A stretch of 7,742 nucleotides of DNA from Tardiphaga sp. (GTDB lineage: Bacteria > Pseudomonadota > Alphaproteobacteria > Rhizobiales > Xanthobacteraceae). The DNA is taken from positions 1 through 7,742 of the forward strand of contig JAQGJF010001085.1 in NCBI GenBank assembly GCA_028290765.1. Direction: 5' to 3'. Positions 1 through 5,266 of the stretch are shown here, piece by piece. The position numbers were made by a program, and so were the translations under genes. Position 1 is the stretch's first letter; each line of letters opens with the position of its first letter. The notes beneath the pieces are model-generated. The model saw only the letters and a program-made list of their open reading frames with translations. It was not told the DNA's origin and did not search any database.

Positions 1-276
1 CGCGGCCGGCTGCACGTCCATATAGGCCATCCGCACCTGCTCGCCGTCATTGACCAGCGGCAGCATCTGGACCGGGTAGGGATAGGCAAACCCTTCCAGC
101 CCGATGCCATACGGCTCGCGCCCTTGCGCGATGCCGAATTCGCGCCCCAGCGCGATACCTGGTTCGCGCCCTTGCGCGCTGGCCGGTTCGCGCATTTGCG
201 CGCCGGCGGGTTGCGCCGCAAGCGCAAGACCGATCGGCAGGGTGGCGAGCAGCGCCAGCAGCAAAGAACGTTTCAT
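1..276 (-). CDS. Exported alpha/beta hydrolase-like protein, N-terminal part (runs off window)
   Basis: Only the first 92 codons are in the window; the 3' end lies beyond base 1. The ATG at 276 has a TGGAGG ribosome site (GGAGG at 282-286) five bases upstream. Residues 1-26 form a clear Sec signal peptide: KR, then a leucine/alanine-rich core, then a likely cleavage site at AGA-Q (24-27). Residues 26-58 are a degenerate octapeptide repeat (separate entry). After it comes GLEGFAYPYPVQ (59-70), followed by a strand-like segment ending in MAYMDV. From memory this resembles the start of secreted alpha/beta hydrolases, which continue into an LLHG oxyanion motif, but the catalytic core is outside the window. 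The product is probably periplasmic; its substrate is unknown. The export signal is well supported and the hydrolase call is moderate. It is divergent from the gene at 483. Confidence 0.62.
   Translation of the reverse strand, partial: MKRSLLLALLATLPIGLALAAQPAGAQMREPASAQGREPGIALGREFGIAQGREPYGIGLEGFAYPYPVQMLPLVNDGEQVRMAYMDVQPAA
103..201 (-). repeat. In-frame octapeptide tandem repeat, four copies
   Basis: Four consecutive units encode AQMREPAS, AQGREPGI, ALGREFGI and AQGREPYGI (residues 26-58 of the exported protein). The DNA units are 24, 24, 24 and 27 bases long, with the core GCGCAAGGGCGCGAA best kept in units 2 and 4. The repeat is in frame and lies between the signal peptide and the first conserved part of the mature protein, so it would form a polar, probably flexible linker at the mature N-terminus. 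Confidence 0.85.
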
Positions 277-405
277 CAGGGCCTCCATCCGCGGGGATAA
301 CCGGGAGTGGCGTTGTATTGCTGCGCCGGCAACGCGATGTAAACCCGCGACGGCTTCACATTTTTGCGGTGCCTCGGTCAGGTCGCCGGCTCGCACCTGG
401 TTTCC

Positions 406-429
406 ATGCTTCGGCCGTAGCCGAAGCAT
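406..429. repeat. Perfect 10-bp inverted repeat (hairpin or operator)
   Basis: ATGCTTCGGC (406-415) and its exact reverse complement GCCGAAGCAT (420-429) flank a four-base loop CGTA. It lies in the 206-bp gap between the divergent genes starting at 276 and 483, about 54 bases before the second. No T-run follows on either strand, so it is not a convincing intrinsic terminator. An operator for a dimeric regulator or a leader hairpin of the 483 gene are both possible. The rest of the gap shows nothing I can assign. Confidence 0.6.
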
Positions 430-482
430 CGGCGCCGGCCGGCCGGCTAGTCTGGCCTGCCTAAACACGCAGGGAGCTCGCC

Positions 483-791
483 TTGGCCATCACCGTCTTC
501 ATCCGCTACCAGATCGATCCGTTCAAGCGTGAGATGTTCGAAGCCTATGCAAAACGCTGGTCGGCGATCATTCCCCGATGCGGCGGCGATCTTCTGGGCT
601 ACTGGATGCCGCATGAGGGAACCAACAACATTGCCTTTGCGCTGATCTCGTTCGACAGCCTCGCGGCCTATGAAAGCTATCGCGCCCGGCTGTTGCTGGA
701 CGAGGAGGGCGCGTCCAATTTCAACTTCGCCGGCGAGCACAAATTCATTGTGGCGGAAGAACGGACATTTTTGCGCCCGGTCGGTATATAG
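483..791 (+). CDS. NIPSNAP family protein
   Basis: A 102-residue protein matching by eye the small NIPSNAP fold (a dimeric alpha/beta barrel of the ferredoxin-like type). It begins with a beta strand ([11 protein letters not shown]), followed by a helix ([13 protein letters not shown]), a strand with GYW (41-43), a second strand ALISFDSL with the helix [11 protein letters not shown], and a closing strand near the C-terminus. The start is a TTG; AGGGAG at 471-476 lies six bases before it, and the next in-frame ATG (534) would remove the first strand. There is no signal peptide or membrane segment, so it should be cytoplasmic. Bacterial NIPSNAP proteins have no firmly established biochemical role. 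The 49-base gap to the following PEP mutase-family gene suggests a shared transcript and perhaps a related substrate. Confidence 0.85.
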   Translation: MAITVFIRYQIDPFKREMFEAYAKRWSAIIPRCGGDLLGYWMPHEGTNNIAFALISFDSLAAYESYRARLLLDEEGASNFNFAGEHKFIVAEERTFLRPVGI

Positions 792-840
792 ACTGCGCGA
801 GGGGCGAAACATCCGCCACGCCTGAGCAGGGAGAGACAAC

Positions 841-1656
841 ATGCCGGTTACAACAGCAGAAAAACGCGCCCGCTTTCGACAGCTTCACGAGAAGGGTTGC
901 TTCGTGCTGCCAAATCCCTGGGATGTCGGCAGCGCCCGGGCGCTGCAGACGATGGGCTACAAGGCCGTCGCATCGACCAGCGCCGGCTATGCGTGGACGA
1001 TCGGAAAGGCCGACAATCATATCACTCTCGATGAGGTGCTGGAGCATCTGACCGCGCTGTGCGGGGCTGTCGATCTGCCGGTCAACGCCGATTTCGAGGG
1101 CGGCTTCGCTCATGAACCGGCGAAGGTCGCGATCAATGTGGCGCGGGCCGTCGCCACCGGCATCGCCGGCCTGTCGATCGAAGATTCCACCGGCGACAAG
1201 GCCAATCCGCTCTACGAACGTGCGATGGCGATCGAGCGCATCAAGGCGGCGCGCACGGCCATCGATGCCGACAACAGCGGCGCGCTGCTGGTCGGACGCT
1301 GCGAGGGATTCCTGGTCGGGCAAGGCGATCTGGCCATGGTGATCGACCGGCTCAACGCCTATGCCGAGGCCGGCGCCGACTGTCTCTATGCGCCCGGCAT
1401 CAAGACGAAGGAGCAGATCGCGGCCGTGGTCAAGGCGGTGCATCCGAAGCCGGTCAATCTCCTGATCGGCGCTCCCGGCCTCACGGTGGCCGAGGCCGCC
1501 GATCTCGGTGTTCGCCGCATCAGCGTCGGCGGCTCACTGGCGCGCGTGGCCTGGGGCGGATTCATGCGGGCGGCGCAGGAGATCGCCGACAAGGGATCGT
1601 TCACGGAACTCGGGAGCGGGTTTTCGGGCGGCGAGCTGAACAAGATGTTTGGCTAG
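841..1656 (+). CDS. Isocitrate lyase/phosphoenolpyruvate mutase family protein
   Basis: A 271-residue soluble protein with the (beta/alpha)8-barrel signature of the ICL/PEPM superfamily, which makes or breaks C-C or C-P bonds next to a Mg-bound 2-oxo acid. Visible landmarks are the N-terminal VLPNPWDVGSARAL (22-35), STSAGYAW (45-52), metal-site NADFEGG (82-88), GLSIEDST (110-117), a GRCEGF motif (152-157) where related proteins have an R-x-E/D, the AGADCLYAPG strand (177-186), and RISVGGSLAR near the C-terminus. The cysteine loop KKCGH of true isocitrate lyases is absent, so it is not AceA; oxaloacetate decarboxylase/hydrolase or a lyase of a methylcitrate-like compound is more plausible, but the substrate cannot be read from the sequence. 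The ATG has AGGGAG (828-833) seven bases upstream. Probably co-transcribed with the NIPSNAP gene. Confidence 0.92.
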   Translation: MPVTTAEKRARFRQLHEKGCFVLPNPWDVGSARALQTMGYKAVASTSAGYAWTIGKADNHITLDEVLEHLTALCGAVDLPVNADFEGGFAHEPAKVAINVARAVATGIAGLSIEDSTGDKANPLYERAMAIERIKAARTAIDADNSGALLVGRCEGFLVGQGDLAMVIDRLNAYAEAGADCLYAPGIKTKEQIAAVVKAVHPKPVNLLIGAPGLTVAEAADLGVRRISVGGSLARVAWGGFMRAAQEIADKGSFTELGSGFSGGELNKMFG

Positions 1657-1662
1657 ACACGC

Positions 1663-1694
1663 AAAAAACGCGGCGAGCCGACAGACTCGCCGCG
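1663..1694 (-). terminator. Intrinsic terminator between convergent genes
   Basis: CGCGGCGAG (1669-1677) pairs perfectly with CTCGCCGCG (1686-1694) around an eight-base loop. Read on the minus strand the stem is followed at once by TTTTTT (bases 1668-1663), the classic rho-independent arrangement, so it ends the membrane-protein transcript. Read on the plus strand the hairpin lacks an adjacent T-run and would stop the PEP mutase-family transcript only weakly. Confidence 0.85.
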
Positions 1695-1723
1695 CGGTGG
1701 TTTAGATCAGAATTTCCAGCCGA

Positions 1724-2164
1724 TTACTTCGCCGCCGGCGCGTTGTCAGTCGTCGGCGGATTTCCCGAGCGGTTCAGGTCGGCGCCGGTCGGGGCCGTGG
1801 CGGGCGGCGGCTGCGGCCGCGCCGGCGCGGCGCCCGTGGTGGTCCCCGGCTGCATGTTGCTACGCGGCGTCACGTCACGCACGCCAGGCGCCACCGGCGG
1901 TGTCGACGTCTGCGCGGTGTTCTGATTGGCCGGCGGCGTCGTTTGCGCGCTGTTGGTTGAATTCATCGAAGTATTGTTCAGTCCGTAGAACACGGCGCCC
2001 AGCACGACCGCGATCGCAACGGCAAACAGAGCCACCCTTCTGCCGGAAGTGGGACCTTCAGCGAGTTCGGGATCAGGCTGCAGCTCACTGTCCAGCGACG
2101 CTGCACGGCGGTATTCGTCGTCGGTACGCCGATACGGGTCGTTCGGGTTGGATTGATAGGCCAT
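1724..2164 (-). CDS. Small single-pass membrane protein with Pro/Thr/Asn/Ala-rich tail, function unknown
   Basis: A 146-residue protein I cannot name. Residues 1-42 are charged and hydrophilic (YRRTDDEYRR at 11-20). Residues 43-62 form one transmembrane helix (VALFAVAIAVVLGAVFYGLN) preceded by RR, so by the positive-inside rule the N-terminus is cytoplasmic and the tail periplasmic. Residues 64-146 are low complexity, rich in Pro, Thr, Asn and Ala, with no recognisable domain. The ATG at 2164 is chosen because AGGAGG (2171-2176) lies six bases upstream and the predicted stress promoter at 2192-2216 would start transcription near 2185. An upstream in-frame start at 2239 would lie before that transcript start. 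The gene stands alone and has its own terminator. It may have a general-stress envelope role, inferred from the promoter only. Confidence 0.8.
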   Translation of the reverse strand: MAYQSNPNDPYRRTDDEYRRAASLDSELQPDPELAEGPTSGRRVALFAVAIAVVLGAVFYGLNNTSMNSTNSAQTTPPANQNTAQTSTPPVAPGVRDVTPRSNMQPGTTTGAAPARPQPPPATAPTGADLNRSGNPPTTDNAPAAK

Positions 2165-2170
2165 GGCGGT

Positions 2171-2176
2171 CCTCCT
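2171..2176 (-). promoter_or_regulatory. Shine-Dalgarno AGGAGG fixing the start of the membrane protein
   Basis: AGGAGG on the minus strand, six bases before the ATG at 2164. It rejects the 25-codon longer reading from 2239, which has no comparable ribosome site. Confidence 0.85.
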
Positions 2177-2191
2177 TTGACGGTCGTAAAC

Positions 2192-2216
2192 AACGGCCGG
2201 TCGCAATTCGGGTTCC
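2192..2216 (-). promoter_or_regulatory. EcfG-type (general stress sigma factor) promoter
   Basis: On the minus strand GGAAC (2216-2212), exactly 16 bases, then CGTT (2195-2192). This matches the published alphaproteobacterial EcfG consensus GGAAC-N16/17-CGTT at all nine positions. Transcription would begin near 2185, giving a leader of about 20 bases that just contains the AGGAGG ribosome site of the membrane-protein gene. With equal base frequencies, about 0.1 such perfect matches are expected in the whole window on both strands with either spacing, and this one sits where a promoter should. Confidence 0.82.
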
Positions 2217-2226
2217 AAGGCCCATT

Positions 2227-2246
2227 CATATTTCGACATATTTCCA
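2227..2246. repeat. Two tandem 10-bp repeats upstream of the stress promoter
   Basis: CATATTTCGA (2227-2236) is followed directly by CATATTTCCA (2237-2246), nine of ten bases identical. The period is about one helical turn and the repeat begins 11 bases upstream of the EcfG-type -35 element, in an AT-rich patch of otherwise GC-rich DNA. It could be a regulator site serving either divergent gene; this is only suggestive. Confidence 0.45.
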
Positions 2247-2361
2247 GCGAACCGAAAGTTGTTTCCCGCTGTTGCTGCGGGCGCTCGAGACCGGCCGCGG
2301 CAAGCGGATTTTAACGACCGCGGGCAATCCTGGGTGAGGGGTATTGCAGCGGTATGCGTCG

Positions 2362-3042
2362 ATGTTCGACACGGTCATTTTGTTGACGGGAGAGGTCGAG
2401 CAGGACGTATTCGCATCGGTCCTGCGTGGACATAATCCGCGACTGAACGTCCTGCCGGTTTTCACCTCGGACGATCTTTCAGCCGTGGAGGCCAGGGTGT
2501 TGCGGCGGGCGCGATTGATCGCGTTTACGACCGACGTCATCGTTCCGCGGAACGTGCTGGCTCGGCTTGGTTACGGCGCCTACAATTTTCATCCAGGCTC
2601 GCCGCAATATCCGGGATGGGCGCCGGCGCATTTCGCGCTCTACGATCGGGCGACGGAGTTCGGCGCCACCCTTCATGCCCTGGTCGAGCGCGTCGATGCC
2701 GGTCCCATCATCGATGTCGCGCCTTTTGTGATTCCCGCCGAGATCGGCGTCGCTGCTCTCGCGGAACTGGCTTACGCGCATCTGGCGCAGCTGTTCTGGC
2801 GGTGGGCGAAGCCATTGGCGACCCGCGCCGAGGCGTTGGCGGAAAGCGGGGTCCGCTGGAGCGGCAAGAGAAACTCCCGTCGCCTCTATGAGGCGATCTG
2901 CGACATTCCGGTGGACATCCGGAAAGATGAGCTGGAGCGCCGGATCAAGGCGTTCGGCGTCAGCCATGGCGGGATAGCTCCGACCATCCATCTGCACGGC
3001 ATTCCGTTTCGCGCCGTGCTGCCGGATCCGGTGGAGGGGTAG
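2362..3042 (+). CDS. Stand-alone formyltransferase-family protein
   Basis: A 226-residue protein with the formyltransferase catalytic core of the methionyl-tRNA/GAR formyltransferase fold, which moves a formyl group from 10-formyltetrahydrofolate to an amine. The catalytic triad is visible: N75 and H77 in YNFHPGSPQYPG (74-85) and D112 in ERVDAGPII (109-117). The helix after the loop (APAHFALYDRATEFGATLH) is also family-like. Usual methionyl-tRNA formyltransferases are about 310 residues with a C-terminal tRNA-binding domain; this one stops about 110 residues after the core and has only a short tail (WSGKRNSRRLYEAI, then a small strand region). It is therefore unlikely to be Fmt. The acceptor is unknown. 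The start is uncertain: ATG 2362 begins the first strand (FDTVILLTG) but lacks a clear ribosome site, while TTG 2344 has GAGGGG only two bases upstream. Confidence 0.85.
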   Translation: MFDTVILLTGEVEQDVFASVLRGHNPRLNVLPVFTSDDLSAVEARVLRRARLIAFTTDVIVPRNVLARLGYGAYNFHPGSPQYPGWAPAHFALYDRATEFGATLHALVERVDAGPIIDVAPFVIPAEIGVAALAELAYAHLAQLFWRWAKPLATRAEALAESGVRWSGKRNSRRLYEAICDIPVDIRKDELERRIKAFGVSHGGIAPTIHLHGIPFRAVLPDPVEG

Positions 3043-3104
3043 GGCGGCCAAACCGTCCTTGCCCTGCGCAGACGGTGACGGTCCTTATTTTCATCCCGCC
3101 CCCT

Positions 3105-3129
3105 GGAACTTAATTCACTGGCCCGCATT
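3105..3129 (+). promoter_or_regulatory. Possible EcfG-type promoter of the KaiC-like operon (one mismatch)
   Basis: GGAAC (3105-3109), 16 bases, then CATT (3126-3129), against the consensus CGTT: eight of nine positions. It lies in the 233-bp gap before the KaiC-like gene and would leave a leader of about 140 bases. A near-match like this is expected about once or more by chance in a window this size, so position and strand are the main support. Nothing else in the gap is assignable. Confidence 0.35.
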
Positions 3130-3275
3130 GGTCGTCGCGCTTTGGTGTAAGGCCCGGCAGTTTGGCGATTTCCCTGAGGGGAGTTGGTAGGTCCAAGGCC
3201 CGGCGGCTGCACGGGGCGAAGCCGGTTCTGGATTTCACGCATCACCATGATTTTCACCTAAGGGGCAGTTTCGGA

Positions 3276-4763
3276 ATGAGTACCGAAAGCGATCGTTTTT
3301 CGGCCGGCATTACCGGGCTCGATACGATTTTGGGCGGGGGCGTTTTCGAAGGCGGCATCTACATCGTTCAGGGCGCGCCGGGCGCCGGCAAAACCATTCT
3401 GGGCAACCAGATCTGCTTTGCGCAGGCGGCGAAGGGGCGCCATGCCCTGTATGTCACGCTGCTGGCGGAGAGCCACGCCCGCATGATCGGACACATGCGG
3501 CGGATGGATTTCTTCGACGAAGCCGCGATCCCGGACCGGATGTCCTATGTCGGTGCCTTCAAGACGCTGGAGGATGACGGGCTGCGTGGCCTGCTCGACG
3601 TCGTCCGGCGCGAGGTACGCACCCGCAACGCCAGCACTCTCGTGCTGGACGGCTTGATCACGGTGCATGAAAAGGCCCGCTCCGATCTCGAACTCAAGAA
3701 ATTCATTCATGAGCTGCAGACCCAGGCCGGCTTCAGCAATTGTACGATGTTCCTGCTCACCAGCGCGTTCGACCGCAATGCGTTCCCGCCCGAGCACACC
3801 ATGGTGGACGGCCTGATCGAGTTGCAGTCCTCGCTGCACGGCCGCCGCGCCGAGCGCGAGGTTCAGGTCCACAAGCTGCGCGGCAGCTGGTTCATGGGCG
3901 GCCGGCACTCCTACCGAATCACGGCCGGCGGCATTTCGGTCTATCCGCGCATCGAGGCCCTGCTGGAAACGCCGAGCGTCTGGGACTCCGCCGACGGCCC
4001 CAAGGTCTCGGTGGGCATTGCCGGCGTCGACACCATGCTGGGCGGCGGGGCGGATACCCATTCGGTGACGGTGGTGCTCGGACCCTCGGGCAGCGGCAAG
4101 ACCACGGCCGGTTTGCAGTTCCTGTGTGGCGGCGCCGCCGATGAGCCGGCGATGCTGTTCGGGTTTCACGAAAATCCGATGGCGCTCAAAATCAAGGCCC
4201 GCACGCTGAAATTGCCGCTCGACGCCCGTGGCGAACAGATCAGCCTGTTGTGGCGGCCGCAGACCGAAGCCATTCTCGACGAGGTCGCCACCGAATTGCT
4301 GTCGGCGATCAAGGCGCGCGGGGTGCGGCGTCTTGTCATCGACGGCATCGAAGGTTTTTCCAAGCTGACCGATGAAAAAGCCCGCGTCGGGTCTTTTTTG
4401 TCGGCGTTGTGCAACGAGTTACGGGCGCATGGTGTTACCACTCTGGCGACCGCGGAGACGGACCATGCCGGAATCACGCCCGGCCAGCCTCTGGCGGGGG
4501 TGAACCAGACCGGCCTGTCGGCGGTGGCCGAAAACATCATCGCGCTGCATCTGGCGGCGTTGCGATCGGAAACGCATCGTCTCATGACCGTCCTGAAGTC
4601 CCGAGATCGTCGAACCGACATGCGCATGCGCCGCTTCGAAATCGTCGAGGGCGGCATTGTTCTCGACACCGACCATCAGCGGGCGGAGAGCATTCTTCGC
4701 GACATTTCCAGTCAGGGCATTCCAGCGGCGCCTTCAGTGGATCTGAAGTTGACCGGAGCGTGA
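3276..4763 (+). CDS. KaiC-like double-domain RecA-family ATPase
   Basis: A 495-residue protein with two tandem KaiC-type ATPase domains, close in length to cyanobacterial KaiC (about 519). Domain 1 has GLDTILGGG (14-22), Walker A GAPGAGKT (33-40), Walker B TLVLDGL (121-127) and the KaiC-like KLRGSWFMGG (200-209). Domain 2 has GVDTMLGGG (250-258), Walker A GPSGSGKT (269-276), Walker B RLVIDGI (352-358) and KSRDRRTDMRMRRFEI (441-456). Canonical KaiC has a Glu-Glu pair after the next strand; here it reads AE (64-65) and HE (298-299), so the first Glu appears lost in both. Of the Ser431-Thr432 autophosphorylation pair, a by-eye alignment leaves S415 but puts alanine at 416. Start: AAGGGG (3260-3265) precedes the ATG by 10 bases; a longer reading to 3162 adds unconserved sequence. 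It is directly coupled to a response regulator. The oligomer, clock and partner roles are unproven. Confidence 0.92.
   Translation: MSTESDRFSAGITGLDTILGGGVFEGGIYIVQGAPGAGKTILGNQICFAQAAKGRHALYVTLLAESHARMIGHMRRMDFFDEAAIPDRMSYVGAFKTLEDDGLRGLLDVVRREVRTRNASTLVLDGLITVHEKARSDLELKKFIHELQTQAGFSNCTMFLLTSAFDRNAFPPEHTMVDGLIELQSSLHGRRAEREVQVHKLRGSWFMGGRHSYRITAGGISVYPRIEALLETPSVWDSADGPKVSVGIAGVDTMLGGGADTHSVTVVLGPSGSGKTTAGLQFLCGGAADEPAMLFGFHENPMALKIKARTLKLPLDARGEQISLLWRPQTEAILDEVATELLSAIKARGVRRLVIDGIEGFSKLTDEKARVGSFLSALCNELRAHGVTTLATAETDHAGITPGQPLAGVNQTGLSAVAENIIALHLAALRSETHRLMTVLKSRDRRTDMRMRRFEIVEGGIVLDTDHQRAESILRDISSQGIPAAPSVDLKLTGA
4755..4758 (+). promoter_or_regulatory. Shine-Dalgarno GGAG inside the end of the KaiC-like gene
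   Basis: GGAG lies within the last codons of the KaiC-like gene, seven bases before the GTG at 4766. The in-frame GTG at 4760, which overlaps the stop as GTGA, is only one base from it, too close to be served by it. The position implies translational coupling of the two genes. Confidence 0.65.
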
Positions 4764-4765
4764 CG

Positions 4766-5125
4766 GTGCGCACGGTGCTGATAGTCGAGGACGAATGGGC
4801 CATCGCCGACTGGCTCCAGGTCCTGCTCAGCGAATACGCCTACAATGTTCTGGTCGCCGGCAATGGCCGCGAGGCGCTCGACATCCTGCATCGCGAGACG
4901 CCGGATCTGGTGCTGACCGATTTCATGATGCCGTTCGTCGACGGCGCCGGCCTGATCGCCGCGATGGCGGACGACCCGAAGACCTGCGACATTCCCGTCG
5001 TGGTCATGACGTCGCTGCTGGAGCACGTGGTCCGCGAGCGCGCCAGGGGCTATCGCGCCTATCTGCGCAAGCCGTTCCGCGAAGCCGAGCTGATGAAGGT
5101 GATCGGCGAGATTTTGCCGAAGTAG
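4766..5125 (+). CDS. Single-domain (CheY-like) response regulator
   Basis: A 119-residue receiver domain with no output domain. All phosphorylation landmarks are present: acidic pair E8-D9 in VLIVEDE, phospho-acceptor D52 in LVLTDFMMP (48-56), switch T82 in VVMTS, the aromatic switch position Y99, and K102 in LRKPF (100-104). It would take a phosphoryl group from a histidine kinase encoded elsewhere and act through protein contact rather than DNA binding. The start is the GTG at 4766 (MRTVLIVEDE), two bases after the KaiC-like stop; the GTG at 4760 is the alternative and adds two residues. The coupling indicates stoichiometric production with the KaiC-like ATPase and a probable functional link, either phospho-dependent control of the ATPase or output from it. 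Soluble. Confidence 0.93.
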   Translation: MRTVLIVEDEWAIADWLQVLLSEYAYNVLVAGNGREALDILHRETPDLVLTDFMMPFVDGAGLIAAMADDPKTCDIPVVVMTSLLEHVVRERARGYRAYLRKPFREAELMKVIGEILPK

Positions 5126-5143
5126 CGTTGTTCGACTTGCACT

Positions 5144-5257
5144 GACCTCATCCTGAGGAGCGCGTTCTTCACGCGCGTCTCGAAGGATGGCCGCGAGTCC
5201 ATGCTTCGTGTCCATCCTTCGAGACGCGGCCAAGAGGCCGCTCCTCAGGATGAGGTC
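5144..5257. repeat. Nested intergenic palindrome (REP-like element)
   Basis: Outer arms GACCTCATCCTGAGGAGC (5144-5161) and GCTCCTCAGGATGAGGTC (5240-5257) are perfect 18-bp reverse complements. Inner arms CGCGTCTCGAAGGATGG (5174-5190) and CCATCCTTCGAGACGCG (5212-5228) are perfect over 17 bp. Each outer arm also contains its own small palindrome (CCTCA-TCC-TGAGG). I recognise the core from memory as a frequent intergenic repeat in Bradyrhizobium and Rhodopseudomonas. It fills the gap between two convergent genes and could end or stabilise both transcripts; no separate T-run terminator is seen. Confidence 0.9.
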
Positions 5258-5266
5258 CGTCTCTCG

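Noticed and set aside
104..532. A 142-residue plus-strand frame showing repeats of GSRPCA type
   Set aside because: The repeats are the mirror of the octapeptide repeat on the minus strand, which has the ribosome site, signal peptide and conserved follow-on; this frame crosses the intergenic gap and runs into the NIPSNAP gene.
745..1443. A 232-residue open frame antisense to the PEP mutase-family gene
   Set aside because: Overlaps a strongly supported gene and part of the NIPSNAP gene, with no family motif.
2165..2239. A 25-codon N-terminal extension of the small membrane protein
   Set aside because: It would begin upstream of the predicted transcription start and ignores the AGGAGG site six bases before the ATG at 2164.
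3052..3091. Possible terminator after the formyltransferase gene (ACCGTC pairing with GACGGT, then TTATTTT)
   Set aside because: The stem is only six base pairs with a long loop and an interrupted T-run; too weak to call.
3149..3204. Direct repeat AAGGCCCGGC at 3149-3158 and 3195-3204
   Set aside because: Short, GC-rich and without phased spacing or nearby partner; likely chance in this base composition.
3162..3275. A 38-codon N-terminal extension of the KaiC-like gene
   Set aside because: No ribosome site of quality, composition unlike a conserved domain, and the downstream ATG leads directly into the first KaiC domain.
3258..4169. A 303-residue open frame antisense to the KaiC-like gene
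   Set aside because: The plus-strand gene has clear Walker motifs throughout; the antisense frame is rich in Ala/Arg/Gly/Asp with no motif, as expected opposite GC-rich codons.
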